From Vandiemenella viatica (lineage: Eukaryota > Arthropoda > Insecta > Orthoptera > Morabidae), in NCBI GenBank assembly GCA_031002005.1, contig CM061919.1:31151088-31215087 (forward strand): a stretch of 64,000 bases of DNA, in the 5' to 3' direction. Shown here in pieces: positions 22,925 through 32,671 of the stretch. The translations under genes were made by a program, and so were the position numbers. How positions within the stretch are numbered: position 1 is the stretch's first letter; the number at the start of each line of letters is the position of its first letter. Below the pieces are notes generated by a model. It was given only the letters and a program-made list of their open reading frames with translations, was not told the DNA's origin and ran no database searches.

Positions 22925-23165
22925 ATGCCCAAGGCCGGAATTGCACCAGTGACCAATAGTACCTTAACGTTCAAGCCTCGCACTCGGAAGGACACTGGTT
23001 CAAAAACTGTCCATCAATCCAGATTTTCATATTGCACGACTAATCAAAATCACTCCATGAGTGCCGGGATAATTCCGTAAAAAGGCCATTGGTTAATTCC
23101 TTCTCGATACATGCCCCCAGTCCATTCTCCCCTCTAATGATTTCGACATCGACCAGCCCTAAGGA
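22925..23165 (+). repeat. SINE, intact in the right arm only
   Basis: Head CCTCGCACTCGGAAGGACAC, B-box-like GGTTCAAAAACTG, body CAAAATCACTCCATGAGTGC and the end CTCTAATGATTTCGACATCG. The left arm keeps only the last ~40 bp of this copy. Confidence 0.8.
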
Positions 23166-23396
23166 AAAAATAACATTCAACTGCCAACTCTCCAAATGTG
23201 AAACAGGCACTGTAGATCCTTTGCTACCATTGTCGGCAGTTCAATAAAATAAATCCAACAAGGAAAAGGTCCAAAACACGACACAGCGGTGTAATTATTT
23301 TTATTTGAGAAATTTCTTGTATTGAAATCGTGGTGGCAAGTTTTGTTTTAATCCACATGGATTTTAACTAGATTATTATTTTTCACTTGCTTCTGG

Positions 23397-23606
23397 CTTT
23401 ACAACTTGTCGAGGTCAGTAGAGGCAGCTATGGTTAGAGGCAAGGAAGGCAAGGAAGGCAAGGAATGGGGAGGAATTCAGCCAAGACCTTTTGGAGGAAC
23501 CAACCCACCTGGAGTGATTTGGGGAAATGATCAAAAACTCAAATCTAGATGGACGGGGATTCGAACAGGATTACTACTCACCCACCATGTTCAGTTTTTT
23601 CCCTAT
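23397..23606 (-). repeat. SINE (right arm copy)
   Basis: Partner of 12876-13085. It differs by extra GGCAAGGAA units near 23441-23465, a small repeat expansion after the duplication. Confidence 0.85.
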
Positions 23607-24527
23607 TCTTCTTCTCTTTCGTTTCTTTGACACCAATGTGATTTGAATCCTAGGAGTATTGGAACTATGATCGGAAAATTTTCTATAACAGCTTGTTGAA
23701 GGAACTTTTCCAGAGCTCAACCGGAGAGATTTACGGAAAATTAAAATTCGATGTCCGGCGGGGTTTAAATCCGCGTCCTCCCTAATGCAATGCATGATGT
23801 TATCTCTAACCCAACGGGCTTGGAAGGCAAGAAGTAATTTTTAACACAAAACCGTATAGAAGTATCAGTGTTAGGTAGAAACAAAGGTAGATACACAAGG
23901 TTTCCTACTTCATTTCTTTCAGCTTTAAAATCTGGAATTGCTAATTCACACTGCAAACAGATTTACTGTAATTAATTTTTATTATTTGCTCTTACAACTG
24001 TTGTTACTGCCATCAAGTTAATCTTAGCTTCTAAATATGTTATGGTGAAAACAAAATTAACGTGTTATTATTGCGAATGATTTAATTATCTAGAAATAGT
24101 TAATCTATATTTTGTGATTTAGTTCTCCATTTGAGTACTTTAATGAATTGACTTTCTACTTACGCTTAAGGTTTGAGTGTATTTGTAACACACAGTTCCA
24201 AAACGCTGCAGCGCTAGAAAGTGTGACTAAGTCCATTCAAATTCCCTTATTGGTTTTACAAAATTTTATCCATGCGTAATTTAGCGATTCTTTTCAGTAT
24301 TAGTCATATAATTGTGCTTGCTAGCGAATTGTCAACTGTTTATTCTGAAAAACAAAATTTCAATGGCTTTCAAAATTACCAAAAAAGCAGTATCATTGCC
24401 CTATAATCAATCGATTTCATTATTTCAATAATTATTATGATTAAAATGGTGATACTCCTGATTATTTTAACTGTAGAACTTAGAACTCTGCCTCTGAGCA
24501 TCTCACGAGTTTCTTGCGCACGAGCTA

Positions 24528-24680
24528 AGTTTTGTTAGTACTGGGTAATGTGCTGGGTATGAGAGGTTTTTTTATTATGAATTTAGTGTAACACCTACCA
24601 GTAATGCTGTCCCATGAGGTATTCGTGTGTAGAACGAAGCATAATAGAAAGGTGAGGGGTCTCACGAATTCTGTCCCCGA
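24528..24680 (-). repeat. Repeat shared with 9694-9832
   Basis: Reverse complement of the repeat that truncates the LINE endonuclease at 9.7 kb, ending at the same CCCAGCACATTACCC. The 132-codon minus-strand frame at 24525-24923 covers it and ~240 bp of further sequence in which I see no domain. Confidence 0.6.
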
Positions 24681-25070
24681 CTGTACATGAAACAAAACTT
24701 TAACTTTAAAAGGTGAATGCTGCAATGGAGGAATACACAGTAAAGAGAGTAACACATTTGATTGGAGCTTGAATCGTTGGAGATCAGATTGAGTACCAAC
24801 AACAACATCAACAGAGATTGTGGACTCTTTTTGAGTGAAGCATGGGAAACCTTCATCCAAGATCTGCAAAAACAGTGGGATAGATACAAGAGCCGAGGCG
24901 CAATTCAACATTGCAGGCCTCAAAAATGAAGCTAAGTCAACGTGGTGACCAACTGGAGAGCAGCTCCGCAGCGGTCTTCATATGTGACAGCTTGCCACTG
25001 GGAACTTATATGAGACAGAACTGCGAGTCATTCATAGTTTCTGAGATGATGTCCAAGTAGCAACTTCAAT

Positions 25071-25110
25071 CTACTGATGAAGACAGCAGAGGTAGCTGTC
25101 AAAAAGTCAT
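25071..25110 (+). ncRNA. Hammerhead-ribozyme-like core, one core base altered
   Basis: CTGATGA (25074-25080) is followed by a perfect 6-bp stem GACAGC/GCTGTC (25082-25087 with 25095-25100, loop AGAGGTA) and then AAAAAG where a hammerhead needs GAAA. The arrangement is that of small hammerheads in Penelope-like element ends. The G-to-A change would be expected to abolish cleavage. Stem I and III partners are not clear. Confidence 0.45.
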
Positions 25111-25599
25111 GGATGGCCGAACTTATCTAGCAGAACACCCGAGATGATTTTTTATTGTAAAGTGTATACATGTTTGTGTGTCTAAAAGTGCAACCCCTAT
25201 TTCATGTGATGACAGATGGACGACAGTATGAAATGGATTGCCTATGGGTATGTGGTACAGTGGAAACTATAAAGGTCATAGGACTGCTACGGTAACTGTG
25301 AAGGCCCTGCAGGAATGCTGAAAAGTGGCAATTAATATAGCTCTCTGATGAAGCTACCACAGACCAAGCAAGTCAACAGCAGATTGAATTTGATTTGAAA
25401 CCACATACAAGCCTCAAAAAGGATTGCTCCAAGGGGAAATAAGCATATATGGAAATGGTTTACAAACTGTAAATATGTGAACATTGACCAGAAGAGTGGA
25501 GGAAACAATGAATATGATGTGAAGAAAAAAGTTGGTCTTCCTGAAGCTGGGCGAGACAAACTGTAAACGACAAGGTAGAAGAAAACTATGGAGACATTT

Positions 25600-27354
25600 T
25601 CCGTTGTAACTGAATGAGTATTATGAAGGAAGGGGAAATGAAGTAGGGTAGTTGTGAGAAAAGGACTAAGTAAAAGGAATAAGTAAAAGAAGTTACAGGA
25701 TAATGAAAAGGTAACAGTGATAGGAAGAATCGAGGAGTTACTGCAAGTATAAACTCCAGAAATATGCTGCCTAATGCAAGATAAAGAGAAGTTTAAAGAA
25801 GAGCTGCAGGCACAGATGAATCGTTAAAATGTTATTATGGGAGACCTGAATGTCCTTGTGGGCAGAGAAAGGTAGAAGTATGAGGAAGTATTGAGGTCAG
25901 ATGAATGGGAAAGGCTACAGAATTTCTGCAAGAAAACTGGGTTGAGAATAGGAAATTTTTGGTGCAAATAGCAAGAGGGAATGAGGTAATTTGGTATAGT
26001 GACTGGTACAAGATGTATGTAGTGGACTACATGTTATTTAATTGAGAACTGAAGACTAGTGTGGCAGATGTAAATATAATACCATCAGAGACTGAGTGAT
26101 TGCGAACTGTTGATAGTGAAGCTAAAGACAGTGGCAGATAGGAGAAAATCTGAAAGGCAGGATTAGAAAATAAAGGAATGGAAATTGAAAGAGAGGAGTA
26201 ATAAAGAGAAATACTAAAAAATCATAAGAAGTGAGATACCTGCATCAGAAATGGGAATAGTGGAAGAGGAGTGTGAAGGCTTTTTAAAAGATGTTTGTTT
26301 TAGAGGCAGAAACAGTGTCTAGGAAGACTAACAAAACAAAAAGATGGAAAGAGAGTGCATTTTGGAATGACAGAGTCAAAGAAATAGTGGAGTTGAAAAC
26401 CTGGGCCTTAAGAGAATGTTTCAAGCAGAGGACACTGGAGATGAATATGTATATAAAATAGTTTGGCAAAAAAATGGTAGCAAAGGAAGAGGAAGTGGAT
26501 GCTGGAGAAATGGTGGAATAAGTTAATAATAAAGCACTATGTGGAATGGTAAAAATGAGACAGTACCACAGAAGAAACATAAGTATAGCAACCAGGAGAA
26601 GTAGGAAAAGATCTAACTTGGGAATAAGTGAAAGGAATTCTGAGAAAGATGAATAGTGGAAAGGCACCAATCATTAAAGAAATGAATGAGAAAAAGGTAA
26701 GAGCAGCAGGAGGAGTAGAAATGCAGTGGTTGTGTCATGTGATGAGAAAGTTTTGGAAGGAGAGGTCAACTCCAAAAGACTGAAAAATTGAATAATTAAT
26801 TGTACTGAACTTAAAAGAAGTAAGTAGGAATTTAAGAACTATATAGAAATCACACTGATGTATCACTGTGTCAAAGTGTATGAGACGATCCTTGAGAAAA
26901 TAATGTGCAACAGGATTGAAAAAGAACTTTGAGAAGGGCAGTATGGCTACAGACAAGGAAAATTAATGACAAGACAGCTGTAGGAAAAAGATTACAAGTA
27001 TGGAAAGGATTTGCTGTTGGTGTTCCTTGATATTATGAAAGCTTATGACTACATACACAGACATAAGGTATGCAAGGCAATAGAAATCAGAAGAGTTCCA
27101 AAAGAAACCACTTGTAGTAATCAGGGAAGTGAGTTATGTGAAAATAGGGGGTAAAAGAATATATCACCTAATGCAAAATGGCTAAAAAATAAGTGCCCTC
27201 TTGGCACTACTTTTCATCATGATATAATGTAGAAGGTGGCAGGGAGAATAATATGAATTTGCAGATAACCTGGCAATCAGGGGTAGTGTTGAAGAGAAAG
27301 TTCAGTGGCAGTTGGATATATGTGCAGACGATGTGGGTAAATACAATATGAAAT
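25600..27354 (+). pseudogene. Decayed LINE: endonuclease and reverse transcriptase, part 1
   Basis: Read in several frames: VIMGDLNVLVG (~25835), LQNFCKKTGLRIGNF (~25915), WKESAFWNDRVKEIVELK (~26345), then RT blocks ILRKMNSGKAP (~26640), EGQYGYRQGK (~26935), LLVFLDIMKAYDYIHR (~27015; RT motif A, normally KAYD) and FADNLAIRGSVEEKVQ (~27258; the YADD catalytic pair has become ADN). Many stops. It is an endonuclease-RT LINE of the RTE/CR1 kind, interrupted at 27355. Confidence 0.8.
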
Positions 27355-27384
27355 GAAATAAAGTGTTCACGGGTGTACCACCGG

Positions 27385-27524
27385 ATAGTGTTTTGAAAAC
27401 ACGATATTTCAATGACTATCTCCGTCATCTTCATCAGGTGTCGAGACATCTTCACAGGTTGGCTGACCGTCGGATGAAGATGACGGAGCTAGTCGTCGAA
27501 ATATCGTGTTTTCAAAACACTATT
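27385..27524. ncRNA. Inverted pair of hammerhead-like cores
   Basis: Minus strand: CTGATGA (27437-27431), stem GATGAC/GTCATT, then GAAA (27410-27407). Plus strand: CGGATGA (27471-27477), stem GATGAC/GTCGTC (27479-27484 with 27492-27497), then GAAA (27498-27501), followed by the palindrome GTGTTTTCAAAACAC. Both have the hammerhead order with a wobble pair in stem II. Inverted terminal copies of such motifs are known from Penelope-like elements. Activity is not shown. Confidence 0.5.
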
Positions 27525-27599
27525 ATTATTATTACTCTGTGATTCACTAAAAGTGTGTGGCATTTGCACCTATCCGAAAGGGTGACAGTTTGAAAGGGA

Positions 27600-27775
27600 T
27601 ATACGGTATGTGGCAGGAGGTACCCATGAGCTATTGTGAGGAACCATTCCAGCATTCGCATGGAGTGATCTGGGGAAATCATGGAAAACCCAGATCAGGA
27701 TGGCCAGAGCGCTTTAGCGAAAGCTACTCCTGTCGGATTTTAAGTTTACTCACCCAGTAAATCATTTCTATTCCA
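27600..27775 (-). repeat. Diverged SINE inside the Penelope-like insertion
   Basis: Minus-strand SINE body (GAACCATTCCAGCATTCGCA, TGGAGTGATCTGGGGAAATC, CATGGAAAACCCAGATCAGG). The tRNA-like head is badly decayed. Confidence 0.65.
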
Positions 27776-27966
27776 TTCCCTAATCGCTTGTGGGAAAAAT
27801 TAGTACAGAAATGAATCGGTTCTGGCCCTGATTTCTCTTATCTTATTTCTGGGGTCATTCCGAGATATGAATGTTGCTGGTAGCAATATTTCCTGGCTGT
27901 CGATTCCGGTGGTACACTTGTGAAGACTTCATTTCAAGCATACGCCGGGAAAGTCTCTGTTCTTAT

Positions 27967-28073
27967 AATATGAAATTTAATGTGAAGAAAAATGAGTACA
28001 TAGTAAAAGCCAGAAAGAAAACCAGGATAACCAGGGAAATCGTGATGACAGATCAGCCGAAGAATATGAATAG
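27967..28073 (+). pseudogene. Decayed LINE RT, part 2
   Basis: NVKKNEYIVKARKK...ITREIVMT and MNSFKC match the RT segment after the YADD block (N-V-x-K-x-E-x-M-x-V...V-x-x-FKYLG). It continues directly from the segment before 27355 once the insertion and one copy of its duplication are removed. Confidence 0.75.
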
Positions 28074-28084
28074 TTTCAAGTGTT

Positions 28085-28303
28085 TATTATTTATTATTGC
28101 TTTACACCTTGTCGACGGCTAAGGTCATCAGAGGCAGGATTGTACTGGGGACAAGGAACGGGAAGGAATTCAGCCATGGCCTTTTTGAAGGAAGCATCCC
28201 GGCATTCGCCTGGAGTGATTTGGGGAAACTATGGAAAACCCAAATCCGGTGTCCTCCCGAATGCGAGGCCAAAACGTTTACCGCTCACCCACCACACTCG
28301 GTT
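28085..28303 (-). repeat. SINE with 11-bp target duplication in the LINE
   Basis: Complete minus-strand SINE: 3' tail TATTATTTATTATTGCTTTA on the left, head CGCTCACCCACCACACTCGG on the right. TTTCAAGTGTT flanks it on both sides (28074-28084 and ~28304-28314). This is retroposition into the FKC codons of the decayed LINE. Confidence 0.85.
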
Positions 28304-28314
28304 TTCAAGTGTTG

Positions 28315-28830
28315 AGTAAAGTGGAAGGAATGATTGTGAGATAAGACAGAGGCAGACAGAGAAATTTTTAACAAGCATTAGAAGCCTGATACGGAATGGT
28401 GATGTGCCAGTAAAGGTGTAAGCTATTGCACATACTATGTTCTTTTCCTAACGCAAGGTGCTAAAACCTGGTCACGGAAAAAGTAGTATTTAGCAGGATG
28501 GGATCAAGTAAAATAAATTTTCTAACAGGCAGAATAGGTGCTACAAGAATGGAAAGGAATGAAATGATTAGAGATATAGTAAAACAGGAAATGACAGAAG
28601 GTCAGACTATGTTTGTATAGGCATGTTAAGGGAATGGAGGAACAGAAAACACTGAGGATAATTCATGAAATTAAAACTAAATGGCCAGAGGAAGGGATAG
28701 ATGGCTGAGAGGTGTTTGTATTGAAGAGCGGAAAGGACTGGACCAAGTTGATAACAGTGAAGTGTTGGGAAGAAAATGGAAAGACCTGTGCACAAAGAAC
28801 ATGCAGGTAACAGTTAGAAACAATAACAAT
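28315..28830 (+). pseudogene. Decayed LINE RT C-terminus, part 3
   Basis: Degenerate C-terminal tail: an RHVKGMEEQKTL-like GHV-x-RM block near 28615 and KTKWPEEGIDG in place of the usual GRPR-x-RW tail, then GRKWKDL. The element ends near 28830. All frames are broken. Confidence 0.6.
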
Positions 28831-29082
28831 TGATGATTTGTGTTTGCCATGGCCCTTCTGCCTTCATCTGTGGTGAATAACAGGTTTATTTTCCATAATC
28901 TCCCTTATTTTCATTGGAAGTAAATAGCAAAAGCATAGTTATGATGTATCTCGAGATGATATACCAAATTTCATGTTAAAACTATATACCTATTTTTTAT
29001 ATATATAAATAGTAATTTTCTAAGGAAAAAAGGCAAAAAAGAAAACCAAGGAGTATAATTTCAAGAAGAAAATGTTATGTTC

Positions 29083-29256
29083 TTACGCTTCAATTTCTCG
29101 AAGCATGTCTGCAAGTCGATCATCAGCATGGCCCATTTTTACCTGCACTCCTTCTTCCTTGAATGTAAGATAAGCAGCTCTTTTCTCCTGCATTTGGCAT
29201 TTTAATTCTTCAATGCGCTCTGTTGATATGAAAAACATTACTTTCCTACCAGCATC
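29083..29256 (-). CDS. Candidate terminal exon of a coiled-coil protein
   Basis: The minus strand reads 57 codons and a TAA with strong coding character: ERIEELKCQMQEKRAAYLTF, then MGHADDRLADMLREIEA. It is Glu/Lys/Leu-rich with heptad-like spacing. An acceptor-like TGTTAG precedes GATGCTGG at 29256, and an in-frame stop just upstream falls inside that acceptor, as expected of intron. GCGTAAG at the end could also serve as a donor instead of a stop. I do not recognise the protein. Unlike its neighbours it shows no repeat similarity here. A Tc1/mariner relic lies 36 bp upstream, inside the presumed intron. Confidence 0.35.
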   Translation of the reverse strand, partial: DAGRKVMFFISTERIEELKCQMQEKRAAYLTFKEEGVQVKMGHADDRLADMLREIEA

Positions 29257-29292
29257 CTAACACACTTTTACAAAGGTTTTAGAAGTATTATA

Positions 29293-29943
29293 CAGGGTGA
29301 TTAAGGATGAATGGTAAAATTGAAGGAGGTGGTAGTATGAACAATATTGTAAAAAAAAGTTCATATAAACAGGTGTCTGATTTCCATTAGTTTTGGAGAA
29401 TTTGCTGGAATGTTATGCATAAAATAAATCTCAGAAAACTATTAAGAGAAGATAAGTAACTTATTGAGGTACTTTATCCATATAAAACCACACACATATT
29501 TTACAAAAGTTTAAATTAAATGTTCAAAAATCCCACCACTGACTTCAATACACTTTGCAGCTCTCTTTGCAACAGTACATGTAGCTCTTCCAAGTACATC
29601 ATGGTGTACTTTTATGAGGGTAGCAGTGTTTACAACGCAAGCAAGTAATTCATCTCTCGTGTTTACTTGTTCTATGTACACTTCGTTCTTCAACTACACC
29701 ACACACAAAAATCTAATGGGGTAAGTTCTGACGACTTTGGTGGCCAATGGATGTGACTAGCGTGGTTGATCAATCGTTTAGGCAAACTGGACATGTGACA
29801 GTAATAATGAACATGGGCTCCATCATGTAGAAAGAACATGGATATGTACTACAAATGGAATGTCTTAGCTTCGTAACATAGCAACTACAGTCTTTTTATC
29901 TGAAATACACGTGCATATTTACTGTTCCTCCTGAATCACCCTG
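29293..29943 (-). mobile_element. Internally deleted Tc1/mariner-like element
   Basis: The ends CAGGGTGATT are inverted and flanked by TA at 29291-29292 and 29944-29945. The minus strand holds the C-terminal transposase: HDGAHVHYYCHM (~29825), WPPKSSELTPLDF (~29745, the block with the last catalytic Asp), then LKNEVYIEQVNTRDELLACV and AKCIEVSGGIFEH to about 29520. The N-terminal half is missing and a frameshift separates the two blocks. Confidence 0.8.
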
Positions 29944-30099
29944 TATGCTTGACTATTTTAACTTAAATCAAACACACAATGATCTTATGAACACTGTACT
30001 CAAATATGCTTATAACAAGAAAAGGATAACATTAAGAGCAGCACTGATTATAATTTTGAACTTAACTTTGCTAACATTTTCATTCTGCATTGAATTAAA

Positions 30100-30365
30100 A
30101 TTATAAAACATGACCCGACAGTGCAGTTACACACAACCTCAATGGACCAGTGGGATACAGCAGGGCCACGTTTGAGTTCTGATACACATATCCTGGCAAT
30201 CCTGATTGAATTTTCCTGCAATCATCTAGGTGAATACTGGGATGGATCCCAATCACCAGCTCGTATATTACACATTTCACAAATAAAAATACACTCATCA
30301 TCCAGTCACAAGTTACACATTTCACAGACAGATGGCAACATAAACATTCCTCCAGTAGGTTAAAT
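30100..30365 (+). repeat. Possible unnamed SINE-like remnant
   Basis: The wording TTTTCCTGCAATCATCTAGGTGAATACTGGGATGGATCCC resembles the body of tRNA-derived SINEs of another family, but no clear A/B box or tail was found. The 80-codon frame here has no domain. Confidence 0.25.
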
Positions 30366-30484
30366 GCTCTGGATCTTTCAAATCTGGTTCTAAATTCAGG
30401 AAAGGACCAAGTTCCCTCACCATATGATACACACTTGTGGCCTGCTTAAATATGTTTATGAAACTTACAATTTTCTAGGAACAA

Positions 30485-30645
30485 TGAAGGAAGGACTGGG
30501 AGCAAGGAATGGGAAGGAAGTTGGGCATGGTCTTTTAAAGAAACCATCCTGGCATTCACATGGAATGATTTGGGGAAATCATGAAAATCCGCATTCTCAC
30601 AAATGTGAGGCCTGAGCGTTACTGCTTACCCACCAAACTTGGTAA
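30485..30645 (-). repeat. SINE, 3'-truncated
   Basis: Minus-strand copy with GCAAGGAATGGGAAGGAAG, CCATCCTGGCATTCACATGG, GATTTGGGGAAATCATG and the head GTTACTGCTTACCCACC. The part between head and body is shortened. Confidence 0.8.
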
Positions 30646-30954
30646 TGAATTTCTAAAAGTAATTAAAACTATGCAGATAAAAAAACCCATTAATATATTC
30701 AATTAGTAGGTCAGTCAGTTTGTCTTACTTATTTAACGAGCATGCCTAGTAAACAGGTTTAACAGGTAGCAAATAGTTGCTGGAGAGCGCTGGATTCGAG
30801 ACCTGGCTGTTCCTGTGTTGTTTATTGAGGATTACCTTTCTAGCAACCTGTATTCTACATATTTAGTTGATTCTTTTCTACAAAAGACATTGTAAATTTA
30901 TTCCCAGGTGTGTGGTGTATGTAGAAATGCCATGATGTGATTGAAAAGTATGGG

Positions 30955-31326
30955 AGCGTGCATAAACCACGTAGCTCCATTTTGGCCTCCTGTGACACCC
31001 CCCCCTCCCCCACTTAGCCCTACGTGGCTTTTGCCTCTACCCCCCCCCCCCAACGTAGCACGTAGCTTTTGATTCCAGAAGACATTTTGTACTGTTTTCA
31101 CTTGTCAGACTATTGTAAATTACATACGGAGATAATTAGCTGATGGAAATAAATATTCACATGCTGTTGTGAGTTCAGTTTCTCATTTTAACTGTGAAAA
31201 ATGTTATGAAAGGAAAGCTACGTGGCATGGCTCGGAACCCCCCCCCCCCCCCCCTCCTACGTAGCCCAGCATAGCCTTCCAGCTAACCCCTCTCCCCCCC
31301 CTGGACCGAACCACGTATTTTATGCA
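30955..31326. mobile_element. Short DNA element with C-tracts and inverted ends
   Basis: GTGCATAAACCACGTAG near 30959 and, inverted, GTGCATAAAATACGTGG near 31306-31324 mark the ends. Inside are long C runs (31041-31051, 31240-31253) and repeated TACGTAG/CTACGTGG words. This matches a widespread class of non-autonomous elements whose ends read 'cgtgcataaattacgt' followed by C- or G-runs. No protein. Confidence 0.5.
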
Positions 31327-31399
31327 CAGTCCCTATCCTTCTGTTCTAAGCCAAATTTTCAATCCCAGTGATTGGAGCAGCACTATTATGAACAAATAT

Positions 31400-31655
31400 T
31401 TTTTATTATTATTATTATTTGCTTTACGTCTCTCTAACAGCGAGGTCTTTAGAGATGGGAAAGGATATGGGGGGGGGGGCAAGGAATGGGAAGGAATTCG
31501 GCCATGGCCATCCGAAGGAAGCATCCCAGCATTTGCCTGGAAAGATTTGGGAAACCATGGAAAACCCAAATCTGGATGCCCGGACGGGGATTCGAACCGC
31601 TGTACTCCCGAATACGAGGCCAGCTGTTACACCACCACACTCGGTTGTAACCAAA
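31400..31655 (-). repeat. Near-complete SINE
   Basis: Minus-strand SINE with ATT-repeat tail, GCTTTACGTCTCTCTAACAG, AGCGAGGTCTTTAGAGATGG, a G9 run, the full body and the head with B box GGATTCGAACC (inverted form of GGTTCGAATCC) and ACACCACCACACTCGG. The open frames on both strands here (for example 31322-31675) are shadows. Confidence 0.9.
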
Positions 31656-32309
31656 TAGGTGTAGCTCCCAAATAAGTGGAGTACAGACCCAATCCTATTA
31701 TTATTAAGCCCCATATTGGTCAATGGATCATATGATAGAAACACCGTCTTTTGGACTGAATACTGTTTGATGTTAAATTAGGTGCCTCTGGTAGGTCTCT
31801 TTCAAGACCCTATTGACATTAATATATATGCAACCATCTTTTTGATCCTCTGGGCAATAAAGTTCATTGTAGACTGCAAATTTCCCAAACCTACTGAGTT
31901 ATCGAAAGTCTTTCCAAGGAGTTTTCTCCACCTTTTCAAGCCAAAGAGAACTTACTAGAGCCCAGTAAGAACAGTGATGTAACACCCAAAAGGTAAAATC
32001 CAACCATCCATAATAAGAATTGGAAGAGGGATACAGCTAACCATCCAAAGAGTTTTGAGCATTTTTATATTACAATAAACAATAATATACCTAAATAATT
32101 GTTAAAAACTGCTTTGTAAACACTTATTTCATGCTCACCAAACTAATAAGCTTCCGCATATTTCTAACAAAAAATAGTTATAAAAAAATTGAGTAATTAC
32201 ACTGATACATTTTGACAGTGCATTTAGTAGGTTTACTGTTGCTGTGTGTTTCACCTCATAAACAAGCAAACAGCAAACATGTAGTTTTGTGCCGAAGAAA
32301 TTAGTGCTG

Positions 32310-32445
32310 TAAGGATTGTGAATGAATTTGGCCACAAACTTTTGAAGGAACTATCCCAGCATTTGCCTCAAGTTATTTAGGAAGATCAAAATAGGGATGG
32401 AGATTTGAACCCAAGTTTTCCCACCAAGCTAGGTGCTACCACTAC
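32310..32445 (-). repeat. Truncated SINE
   Basis: Minus-strand body GAATTTGGCCACAAACTTTT, AAGGAACTATCCCAGCATTT, GAGATTTGAACCCAAG and the head fragment CCCACCAAGCTAGG. Confidence 0.7.
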
Positions 32446-32671
32446 CTGTCCCGAGTTAATTTTCCATTTTTGCCTTGTTGCAAAATAATGTGAGGTATAT
32501 ACTAGATTTTTGGCCTCCATCAATCTTGGAAAATATATACTGAACAGTGTAACAAAATTTCACTACAGTACTATTCAACAATGTTTCTGTTGCTGTCAGT
32601 GGCTTTCACAGACAGAGTCAGTCATTTCTAGTGTCCAGGTGGTGCAGCACCTTACCCTCCTCAGATCCCGC

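Larger units (their letters stand above)
17175..24313 (-). repeat. Right arm of giant imperfect palindrome
   Basis: Reverse-complement partner of 12152-16290. It is longer because of the Harbinger-like insertion at 18723-21819 and the SINE segment lost from the left arm. The outer end is at ATAATT near 24313; outside it the two flanks do not match. Confidence 0.85.
27355..27966. mobile_element. Penelope-like inverted insertion carrying a SINE
   Basis: Flanked by AATATGAAAT at 27345-27354 and 27967-27976, a 10-bp target duplication inside the LINE RT. The left end (GTTCACGGGTGTACCACCGG) and the reverse complement of the right end (CTTCACAAGTGTACCACCGG) match, so the insertion is bounded by inverted copies of one terminal sequence. 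The left side holds an inverted pair of hammerhead-like cores and the middle a SINE. The LINE frame resumes correctly after it. Confidence 0.7.

Noticed and set aside
24525..24923. 132-codon minus-strand frame as a gene
   Set aside because: Its end is the repeat shared with 9.7 kb and the rest has no domain or start context.
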